From the NCBI RefSeq assembly GCF_001735805.1, contig NZ_CP017248.1:868001-932000 (forward strand): a stretch of DNA of 64,000 nucleotides, read 5' to 3'. This DNA comes from Streptomyces fodineus. Lineage in GTDB: Bacteria; Actinomycetota; Actinomycetes; Streptomycetales; Streptomycetaceae. The notes beneath the pieces were generated by a model, which ran no database searches, was not told the origin of the DNA, and was given only the letters and a program-made list of their open reading frames with translations. How positions within the stretch are numbered: position 1 is the stretch's first letter; the number at the start of each line of letters is the position of its first letter. A program made the translations under genes and the position numbers. This document shows positions 57,592 through 64,000 of this stretch, piece after piece.

Positions 57592-57634
57592 TCTCTTCTG
57601 TCCGGCACCGGGTCCAGGCGGCCCGGTACGGGGG

Positions 57635-58510
57635 CTAGGCGTCGGACTTCGCCCCGGCGAGTGCGATGTCCCGGGCGGCTCCCGCGTCGATGAACTCGCG
57701 CAGATCCGCCGTGAGCCGTTCCCCGTGCGTCACGAACAGGCCGTGGCCGCCGCGCTCGTAGACCTTCAGGGTGCTGTCCGGGACCAGCCGGGCCACGCGC
57801 TCCGCGGTGCGGTCCAGGGGCGCGGAGGTGTCGTCGGTGCCGTGCACGACGAGCACCGGCACGTTCACCGAGGGCAGTTCGGCCACGGCGTCCAGGTCGG
57901 CGACCACGCCCCGGATGCCCATCGCGGCCCGCGGGCCGGTGCTCATGCAGAGGTCGACCAGGTAGCGGACGTACTCCGGGGACACCTCGTTGCCGGGCAG
58001 GTGGGAGGCGAAGAAGGCGTCGACACCGGAGGCGAACCAGGCGGCCCGGTCACGCCGGAACACCTCGTCGTCGGCGCGCACCACCTCCGGGTCCACGCCG
58101 TCCGGGGTGCCCGGCGAACGCACCACGCCCGGGCTGACGCCGGCGACGAGGGCGAGGCGGGCCACGCGGGCGGTGCCGTGCCGGGTCAGGCAGCGCAGCA
58201 CCTCACCGGTGCCGATGGAGTGCCCGATCAGCGTGACCCCGCGCAGGTCGAGGTGGTCGAGCAGACCGTGCAGATCGTCGGCCAGGGTGTCGAGGTCGAA
58301 GCCCGACCAGGGGCTGTCGGAGCGGCCGTGGCCCCGCCGGTCCAGGGCGACGCAGCGGTAGCCGGCCTCCGCGAGCGGCAGCGTCTGGTACTCCCACATC
58401 TCGTGCCCGAGATAGGCGCTGGCCACGAAGACGGCGACGGGGCCGTCGGCCGGGCCGTGGTCGATGTAGTACAGACGGGTGCCGTCGACGGGGCTCTCGA
58501 AGTACGGCAT
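57635..58510 (-). CDS. Alpha/beta hydrolase
   Basis: A 291-residue protein of the alpha/beta-hydrolase fold: VFVASAYLGHEMWEYQTLPLAEAGYRCVALDRRGHGRSDSPWSGFDLDTLADDLHGLLDHLDLRGVTLIGHSIGTGEVL (nucleophile Ser in GHSIG), VPVLVVHGTDDTSAPLD (acid Asp) and YERGGHGLF (His). The pattern is like non-heme haloperoxidases and esterases. ATG 58510 was chosen; upstream is GGAGG. Substrate unknown. Confidence 0.94.
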   Translation of the reverse strand: MPYFESPVDGTRLYYIDHGPADGPVAVFVASAYLGHEMWEYQTLPLAEAGYRCVALDRRGHGRSDSPWSGFDLDTLADDLHGLLDHLDLRGVTLIGHSIGTGEVLRCLTRHGTARVARLALVAGVSPGVVRSPGTPDGVDPEVVRADDEVFRRDRAAWFASGVDAFFASHLPGNEVSPEYVRYLVDLCMSTGPRAAMGIRGVVADLDAVAELPSVNVPVLVVHGTDDTSAPLDRTAERVARLVPDSTLKVYERGGHGLFVTHGERLTADLREFIDAGAARDIALAGAKSDA

Positions 58511-58686
58511 GGGGTGCCTCCTCGGCGGTGGGACCTGGTGCGACGCCTGTCCGTCGCGCTGACGTCCTCGATCCTCCCCGGACCTGGCGCACCGGTCGAT
58601 TACCTCCCACGTCATGGCCGGGTGTGCGCGCGACCGGGCCCGGGTACCCGGCCGTCCGCCGATCCGTGGGCCGAGAGGAGCCGAAG

Positions 58687-59718
58687 GTGAGCAGCGCAGT
58701 GGGCAGCAGGGTCGTCGTCACGGGCGCCACCGGCAATGTCGGCACGAGTGTCGTACGGCTGCTCTCGGAGGACCCCGGGATCAAGTCGGTGCGCGGACTG
58801 GCCCGGCGTACGCCGCACTGGTCGCCGCCGAAGACCGAGTGGTCCGCGGTGGACATCGCCTCCGACCAGGAGAATCTCGCGGAGCGATGCGAGGGCGCGG
58901 ACGCGGTGGTCCATCTGGCCTGGGCGTTCCAGCCGACGCACGATCCGGCGGTCACCTGGCGGACCAATGTGCTCGGCGGTATCCGGGTGTTCGAGGCGGT
59001 CGCCGCGGCGCGGGTGCCGGTGCTGGTGCACGCCTCCTCCGTGGGCGCGTACTCGCCGGGCCCGAAGGACCGCGCGGTGGACGAGTCCTGGCCGACGCAC
59101 GGCTGGCCGGACGCCGCGTACTGCCGGGAGAAGGCCTATCTCGAGCGCACGCTGGACGTGTTCGAGCGGGACCATCCCGAGGTGCGGGTGGTGCGGATGC
59201 GGCCGGCGTTCCTGTTCAAGCGGCAGTCGGCGAGCGAGCAGCGGCGGATCTTCGGCGGGCGGTTCCTGCCGGGTCCGCTGGCCCGGCCGGAGTTGCTGCC
59301 GTTCCTGCCGGACATCCCGGGGCTCACCGTGCAGGCGCTGCACACGGACGACGCCGCCGAGGCCTACCGGCTCGCGGTGGTCTCGGACAGTGCGCGGGGC
59401 GCCTTCAATCTCGCCGCGGACCCGCCGCTGGACGCGGCCGTGCTCGCCGAGCTGCTGGGCAGCCGCCCGGTACGACTGCCGCGTACGGCGGCCCGGTCGG
59501 CGATCGCCGCGGCCTGGGGGCTGCATCTGCTCCCGGCCTCACCGCACCTGTTCGACGCCGTGCTGCGGCTGCCGCTGATGGACTGCGGCCGGGCGCACAC
59601 CGAGCTGGGCTGGCAGCCGCGGCGTACGGCGACCGAGGTCCTCCAGGAGTTCCTCGGCGGCCTGCGGCAGGGCGCGGGAATGGACACCGAACCGTTGCGC
59701 GGACGAAAGGTCGGCTGA
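58687..59718 (+). CDS. NAD-dependent epimerase/dehydratase family protein (extended SDR)
   Basis: The 343-residue protein has the NAD-binding VVVTGATGNVGTSVV, VHLAWAFQPTHDP, the catalytic Ser/Tyr region SSVGAYSPGPKD...AAYCREKAYLE (YxxxK), and VVRMRPAFLFKRQSASEQRRIF. GTG 58687 has GAGGAG 6 nt upstream. It is likely a sugar-nucleotide or small-molecule epimerase or reductase; no pathway partner is adjacent. The 58-aa gene follows after 21 nt. Confidence 0.93.
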   Translation: MSSAVGSRVVVTGATGNVGTSVVRLLSEDPGIKSVRGLARRTPHWSPPKTEWSAVDIASDQENLAERCEGADAVVHLAWAFQPTHDPAVTWRTNVLGGIRVFEAVAAARVPVLVHASSVGAYSPGPKDRAVDESWPTHGWPDAAYCREKAYLERTLDVFERDHPEVRVVRMRPAFLFKRQSASEQRRIFGGRFLPGPLARPELLPFLPDIPGLTVQALHTDDAAEAYRLAVVSDSARGAFNLAADPPLDAAVLAELLGSRPVRLPRTAARSAIAAAWGLHLLPASPHLFDAVLRLPLMDCGRAHTELGWQPRRTATEVLQEFLGGLRQGAGMDTEPLRGRKVG

Positions 59719-59739
59719 CCGGGCCGAGGGGAGTACGTC

Positions 59740-59916
59740 ATGGCCGCACAGCAGGAACCCGAGCCGGGCCGCGAGACGGGCCCGGTCCCGAGGGACATGC
59801 CCGACCAGCAGGCGGGCACCGGCGAGGACCCGTGGGAGGTCACCCCGGCCCGCCCGCCGGAGGACGAGAAGGTTCCGGCCGACGAGGTACCGGACACGGA
59901 CGAACCGTCGGACTGA
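59740..59916 (+). CDS. Small acidic protein (58 aa)
   Basis: MAAQQEPEPGRETGPVPRDM begins a 58-residue Glu/Asp/Pro-rich protein with no hydrophobic stretch, probably disordered. ATG 59740 is preceded by GAGGGGAG at good spacing, and the frame has typical high third-position GC (CAG, GAG, CCG, GGC). It is 21 nt after the epimerase stop and probably in the same operon. Function unknown. Confidence 0.7.
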   Translation: MAAQQEPEPGRETGPVPRDMPDQQAGTGEDPWEVTPARPPEDEKVPADEVPDTDEPSD

Positions 59917-59946
59917 GCGGCCGGCGCAGGTGCCGCCGGCTCCCGT

Positions 59947-61236
59947 TCAGCGCGGCGCCCGCTGCCGGAGTGCCGCTCGCCACGCCGGCAGGCGGTCCTC
60001 GGTGACCGGTTCCGGGCGGCGCCCTCCGCTGGCGAAGAAGTCGGCCAGCGGCAGGATCGCCGCGCCGACGGTGACCGCGTCCGGGCCGAGCCGGCCGAGG
60101 TCGATGGTCACCTTGTCGGCCGGATGGCGCAGTGCGTACGTCGTCGCGTGGCGGCGTACTGCGGGCAGGAAGCGCGCGCCCAGCTGGAGCCCGGCCCAGC
60201 CGCCGATCAGGATGCGCTCCGGCTGGAAGAGGTTGATCAGGTCGGACAGCCCGGCTCCGAGGTACTCGGCGGTCTCCTCCAGCACGCCCAGCGCGACCGG
60301 GTCGGCCTCGGCGCCCCCGGCCGGGTAGGCGGCGGCGAGCATCGCGGTGAGCGCGGTCTCCTCGTCGAGGCCCTCGGGCGGCCGGCCGCCCGCCTCCCGC
60401 CAGCGGGCGAGCAACGACTCGGCGCCCGCGTAGGCCTCCAGGCAGCCGGGCGCACCGCACCGGCAGCGGCGCCCGCGCACCCGTACCGTCAGGTGCCCCC
60501 ACTCGACCGCCCGCCCGTTCTCCACCTCGGGTGTGACCACGCAGGCGCCGACACCGGAGCCGAAGAGCACGACCACGGCGTTGCGGGCGCCGCGTCCCGC
60601 GCCGAACCACATCTCGGCCTGGCCCAGGGTCTTGGCGCCGTTGTCGATGAAGTACGGGATCTCGTCGGCGAGTTGCGAGGCCGAGCGCAGCAGCCGCTCC
60701 AGCGGGACCGCGTCCCAGCCGATGGTCTGCCCGTGGACGACGGCACCCTGGTCCGGGGTGTGCTCGACGATGCCGGGGACACCGACACCGACGCCGAGCA
60801 GGCGCTCGGGCGCGGCCCGTCCGGCGCGGAGCACCTCGGCGATGCCGTCGCGGACATGACCGGCGATCACCTCGGCGTCGTAGCCCTGCGGGGCCAACCG
60901 GCGCTCGGTGCGGGCGAGTTCGGTCAGCGCCAGGTCGAACAGCTCGACGCGGACGCGGGTCTCGCCGACGTCGACGCCGATCATCTGTCCGCTGTCCGGG
61001 GCGACGCGCAGCAGGGTGCGGGGCCGGCCGCCGTCGGAGTCGACGCTGCCGGCCTCCTCCACCAGGCCGTCGGCGACCAGGTCGGCGACCACGTTGCTGA
61101 CCGAGCCGGAGCTCAGGCCGGTGGCCGGGCCCAGCTCGAATCGGCTCAGTGGACCGTCGAAGTACAGCTTCTGCAACACGGCCGTGCGGTTGCCCCGCCT
61201 GAGGTCGCGTACCGTGCGCCCGTTCCGCTCCGCCAT
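59947..61236 (-). CDS. ROK-family (XylR/NagC-like) transcriptional repressor
   Basis: The 429-residue protein has an N-terminal winged helix (GNRTAVLQKLYFDGPLSRFELGPATGLSSGSVSNVVADLVADGLVEEAG) followed by a ROK sugar-kinase-like domain. The latter has IGVDVGETRVRVELFDL, GVGVGVPGIVEHTPDQG, the DNGAKTLGQAEMWFGAG region, VGACVV, and the zinc motif CRCGAPGCLEAYAG (CxCGxxGCxE). The sugar/phosphate site appears intact, so it should bind a sugar ligand. A matching operator lies ~77 bp upstream, indicating autoregulation; the neighbouring divergent genes could be targets. Confidence 0.94.
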   Translation of the reverse strand: MAERNGRTVRDLRRGNRTAVLQKLYFDGPLSRFELGPATGLSSGSVSNVVADLVADGLVEEAGSVDSDGGRPRTLLRVAPDSGQMIGVDVGETRVRVELFDLALTELARTERRLAPQGYDAEVIAGHVRDGIAEVLRAGRAAPERLLGVGVGVPGIVEHTPDQGAVVHGQTIGWDAVPLERLLRSASQLADEIPYFIDNGAKTLGQAEMWFGAGRGARNAVVVLFGSGVGACVVTPEVENGRAVEWGHLTVRVRGRRCRCGAPGCLEAYAGAESLLARWREAGGRPPEGLDEETALTAMLAAAYPAGGAEADPVALGVLEETAEYLGAGLSDLINLFQPERILIGGWAGLQLGARFLPAVRRHATTYALRHPADKVTIDLGRLGPDAVTVGAAILPLADFFASGGRRPEPVTEDRLPAWRAALRQRAPR

Positions 61237-61312
61237 GCGGCTCCCTTCACGAACCCTGCCCGACCTGCAACATACCCCTTCGGGCAGTCGGCATGCGCGA
61301 TTCTTCCATGCC

Positions 61313-61333
61313 TTAGTTCACGATATGAGCTAA
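61313..61333. promoter_or_regulatory. Likely ROK operator
   Basis: TTAGTTCA-CGATA-TGAGCTAA has seven of eight matching positions between its arms. TTAGTTnA/TnAACTAA repeats are typical of XylR/NagC-like ROK binding. It lies ~77 bp upstream of the ROK gene start. Confidence 0.75.
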
Positions 61334-61390
61334 GCGGAACCGGGCCTGCCCCGCGTCCGGGAGGGCGCGGGACGGTGTGGGAGGTGCCGC

Positions 61391-64000
61391 TCAGCCCGCC
61401 GCGTAGACGTCCTCCACGTAACGCCCGCCCGCCACGAGCGTGTCGAGCCAGCGCCCGGCCGCCGCCTCGTCGCTGCCCGGGGTGCGGTCCCGGTACAGCG
61501 CGCGGAACGCCTCGCGGACGCCGGGTGCCATCCGGGCGCCGTCGCCGCAGACGTACACCCGGGCGCCGGATTGCAGCAGCTCCCAGACCTCGTCGGCCTC
61601 GGCGGCGATACGGTGCTGCACGAAGGCGGCGCCGTGCACGGGGGCGGCGCTGAAGGCGGGCCGCAGCGAGACCGCACCGGCCGCCTCGGCGGCCCGCAGT
61701 TCCCCGGCGTGCAGGAAGTCGGCGTCGGGGGCGTCGCAGCCGAAGTACAGCAGCGCGGGCGGGAGTTCGGCACCCGCCGCCCGGGCTGCCGCGCGGTCGG
61801 CGACGGCGCCGCGGAACGGGGCGAGCCCGGTGCCGGCGGCGACCATCACGACCGGTGCCGAGCCGTCGATCCGGAACGCCTCGCGGCAGGGCTGGATCCG
61901 GGCGTACAGGGTGTCACCGGCCCCGAGGGAGGCGAGGTGACCGGAGCCCGTGCCGCGGTAGCGGCCTCGGCCGGAGCGGGCGGGGGCGTCGAGGACGGAG
62001 ACCATGAGGTCCACATGGCCCGGGGCGACGGCGGGCGCGGAGGAGACCGAGTAGTGGCGCGGCCGCAGCGGGGTCAGCAGGTCGAGCAGCAACGGCCAGC
62101 CGAGGGCACCGCGCAGCGCGGGGTGGTCCTCGGCGAGTTCGACGAGGGTGCGCGGGTCGTCGCCGGTGAGGGCGGCAAGGGCGGCCCGCTCGGGCGGGCA
62201 GGGGTTGGCCTCGGCGAGCAGGGCGAGCTGCCGGGCCGTCGGCCGCTCCTGCAACTCGACGTGGTGTGTGAGGAGTTGGCGTACGGTCAGCGGGCGGTCC
62301 ACGGCGAGGCCGTCGCGGCGCGCGCGGGTGGCGCGGATGTCCAGGACGGCGTCGGGATCGAGACCGAACGCGGCGACGGCACGGTCCACCAGGTCCGGGG
62401 CGTTGGCCGGCAGGACGGTGAGGTGGTCGGCGGTGCGGTAGGTGACGCCCTCGGGCAGCGCGATGCGCAGGAACCGCTTGGTGCGCGGATATCCCGGCGC
62501 GGTCAGGTCGTACGCCTCGGCCACGGTCATCGGGACCAGCTCGTGCCGTTCGGCGAGGGCGTCCAGCGGGCCGCCGCTCAGGGTACGGACCTCGTAGGCG
62601 TGGTCGGGTTCGTCCGCCATGGGATGGGCGGCCTGCGGATCGCCGTACTCCGTCAGGAGCGCGGTGCGCAGCCGGGCCGTGAACTCCCGGACCGTGCCGC
62701 TGAGATCGCCGGAGGCGTCGGCGGCGGCCCGCCCGGTCAGGCGCGTTGCGCCCAGTTCGGCGAGCCGGGCGTCGATGCGGGTGGGGACCTGCTGGTAGGT
62801 GGCGGCCCAGTTGCGGTCGCCGACGCCGAGGACGGCGTAGACCACGCCGGTGAGGTCGGGCGTGCCGTCGAGCCATGCGGTGAAGGCACCGGCGTCGTCG
62901 GTGGGGCGGCCGTTGTAGGAGGCGGCGGTGATGACGACGGCCCGGTCGGTGGGCAGCCCCTGCGCGTACGCGTCCAGGGCGGCGACCTCGGTGGCACACC
63001 CGACGGCGGCGGCCTCGTCGGCGAGCTGGGCGGCGAAGGCGCGGCAGGTGCCGTAGTTGCTGCCGTGCAGGAAGAGGACGCCGGTGCCGGGGCGGACCCG
63101 GGCGGGCAGCGTGTCAGGGGCCGGGGTGCCGTCCTCGTGCGGGCGCGCGGCGCCGGGCAGCGGGGCGTGGACGCGGTCGGCGGGGGTGCGCGGGGTGAGC
63201 GTGAGGGTGAAGCCCTCGGGCTTGAGGGTGAGGGTCTCCTTCACGGTGAGCCGGTACTCGGCGTTCTCGTGCAGCCGGTAGCGGTGGACCAGCATGGCGA
63301 GCAGCATGGTCGCCTCGTGCAGCGCGAACTGCCGTCCGATGCAGGCGCGTTCACCGGTACCGAAGGGCTTGAAGGCGTGTACCGGGCGGGCCGCCTCCGC
63401 CTCGGCGCTGAACCGCTCGGGGTCGAACAGCTCCGGGTTGTCGCCCCACACGGGCTGCCGGTGCAGCATCGGGACGAGCACGCTGACGGCCTGGCCGGCG
63501 GCGAGCGGGATCCGCCCGCCGAGCAGGGTGTCCTCGCGGGCGTGCCGGCTGAAGGCGGCGGCCGTCGGCCACAGCCGCAGCGCCTCGTTGAGGACCTGAC
63601 GGGTGTAGGTGAGCCGGCCGATGTCGTCGTACGTCGGCTCCGGGTCGGCCGCGCCGCCCCACAGCGCGTCGGCCTCGCGCTGCACCAGCCGGAGCACGGC
63701 GGGGTGCTTGGCGAGGTAGTACAGCGCGAAGGACATCGCGCCGGAGGTCGTCTCGTGTCCGGCGATCAGGAAGGTGATGACCTGGTTGCGGATGTTGGCG
63801 GCGTCCAGGGTGGTGCCGTCGGCCGGGTGTGGCGCGCTGAGCATCAGCCCGAGCAGGTCCTCGGCGCCGCTCTGGTCGGTGCCGGTGCGGGCGGCGATGA
63901 CGTCGTCGACGACCCCGGCGAGATAGTCGGCGTCCGCCCGGAAGGCCGCGTCGGCCGCCGAGTGGTCCCGGCCCGGGGTGCGGGCCAGCCGCGTCATGCT
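61391..64000 (-). CDS. Self-sufficient cytochrome P450-CPR fusion (CYP102-like), C-terminal part
   Basis: The frame is open to the window edge and its first residues fall inside a P450 helical region, so the true start is to the right. Visible: AGHETTSG (I helix), LNEALRLWP (ExxR), FKPFGTGERACIGRQFA (heme Cys), a linker, the FMN flavodoxin domain (GSNYGTCRAFA, ASYNGRPTDDA, LGVGDRNWA), the FAD site RPRHYSVSSAP, and NADPH parts (GTGLAPFRG, YFGCDAPDADFLH, VYVCGDGARMAPGV). About 150-200 N-terminal residues are missing. The family is like BM3 and hydroxylates fatty acids or related lipids with one polypeptide. Confidence 0.95.
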   Translation of the reverse strand, partial: SMTRLARTPGRDHSAADAAFRADADYLAGVVDDVIAARTGTDQSGAEDLLGLMLSAPHPADGTTLDAANIRNQVITFLIAGHETTSGAMSFALYYLAKHPAVLRLVQREADALWGGAADPEPTYDDIGRLTYTRQVLNEALRLWPTAAAFSRHAREDTLLGGRIPLAAGQAVSVLVPMLHRQPVWGDNPELFDPERFSAEAEAARPVHAFKPFGTGERACIGRQFALHEATMLLAMLVHRYRLHENAEYRLTVKETLTLKPEGFTLTLTPRTPADRVHAPLPGAARPHEDGTPAPDTLPARVRPGTGVLFLHGSNYGTCRAFAAQLADEAAAVGCATEVAALDAYAQGLPTDRAVVITAASYNGRPTDDAGAFTAWLDGTPDLTGVVYAVLGVGDRNWAATYQQVPTRIDARLAELGATRLTGRAAADASGDLSGTVREFTARLRTALLTEYGDPQAAHPMADEPDHAYEVRTLSGGPLDALAERHELVPMTVAEAYDLTAPGYPRTKRFLRIALPEGVTYRTADHLTVLPANAPDLVDRAVAAFGLDPDAVLDIRATRARRDGLAVDRPLTVRQLLTHHVELQERPTARQLALLAEANPCPPERAALAALTGDDPRTLVELAEDHPALRGALGWPLLLDLLTPLRPRHYSVSSAPAVAPGHVDLMVSVLDAPARSGRGRYRGTGSGHLASLGAGDTLYARIQPCREAFRIDGSAPVVMVAAGTGLAPFRGAVADRAAARAAGAELPPALLYFGCDAPDADFLHAGELRAAEAAGAVSLRPAFSAAPVHGAAFVQHRIAAEADEVWELLQSGARVYVCGDGARMAPGVREAFRALYRDRTPGSDEAAAGRWLDTLVAGGRYVEDVYAAG

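Noticed and set aside
1..64000. tRNA, rRNA, insertion sequences, integrase or attachment sites
   Set aside because: I saw no cloverleaf-like tRNA, no transposase or integrase motif, and no flanking direct repeats of att type. A dedicated tRNA scan was not possible.

Overview
The window is chromosomal DNA of a Streptomyces-like actinomycete. The evidence is very high G+C with strong third-position GC bias, frequent GTG starts and some TTG, GGAGG-type ribosome binding sites, and typical families: a Streptomyces subtilisin inhibitor (SSI), SpoIIE/ATPase signalling proteins, a Ser/Thr kinase, many secreted glycosidases and lipoproteins, ROK and TetR regulators, DUF4235, and deazaflavin-type oxidoreductases. 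No rRNA, tRNA, insertion sequence, prophage or CRISPR array is visible. The gene mix is chromosome-arm-like accessory and stress metabolism rather than core housekeeping.

Layout, left to right. 1-3.2 kb: a membrane-protein fragment, a DMT-type membrane protein, an SDR oxidoreductase, and an SRPBCC/ArsR pair. 3.3-7.5 kb: a 14-TM drug exporter behind a promoter with two inverted-repeat operators, a decayed isoprenylcysteine methyltransferase pseudogene, and a tight triad of heme-oxygenase-fold iron protein, NPPY methyltransferase and CDGSH iron-sulfur protein. 7.6-13.3 kb: SSI, a sigma-like/zinc-finger/transmembrane/ricin-lectin fusion (copy A), a Doc-type toxin-antitoxin pair with a degenerate toxin motif, a direct DNA-alkylation repair pair (Ogt plus 2OG-Fe(II) oxygenase), and a frameshifted GNAT pseudogene. 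13.3-26 kb: a secreted GH2 glycosidase, a PAS-PAS-GAF-SpoIIE-HATPase protein, an ECF sigma factor, a membrane Ser/Thr kinase, two lipoproteins and copy B of the sigma-like/ricin fusion, which carries an 81-nt coding minisatellite. 26-35 kb: AraC regulator/phytanoyl-CoA dioxygenase, aldo-keto reductase, secreted proteins, a flavoprotein, an NTF2-like gene facing a TetR gene over two perfect operators, a ferredoxin-P450 operon, and a deazaflavin nitroreductase-type protein. 35-46 kb: cation diffusion facilitator, glutathionyl-hydroquinone reductase, APC permease/amidohydrolase operon, GlxA-type regulator, quinone-oxidoreductase-like protein, STAS protein, and a divergent PRPP synthetase. 46-53 kb: a GT39-type mannosyltransferase-like protein and an unusual Mrp-type cation/proton antiporter operon that has no MrpA ND5-like subunit and is split by a repeat-rich tract. 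53-64 kb: VanZ protein, GH16 glucanase with lectin domain, PHP and HAD phosphatases, a candidate structured RNA ending in a strong terminator, an alpha/beta hydrolase, an epimerase, a ROK regulator with its likely operator, and the C-terminal part of a self-sufficient P450/reductase fusion that runs off the right end.

The best candidate for an undescribed system is the pair of paralogous single-pass membrane proteins (8426-10144 and 23494-25938). Each joins a sigma-factor-like helical region, an anti-sigma-type HxxxCxxC zinc motif, one transmembrane helix and an extracytoplasmic ricin-B lectin domain. Both also share a bipartite upstream element of 7 bp, 14 bp spacer and 7 bp. The layout suggests a glycan-sensing transmembrane transcription regulator, but that is inference. 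Next in interest are the candidate structured RNA at 57.4-57.6 kb and the repeat-filled antiporter operon at 51.7-52.4 kb.
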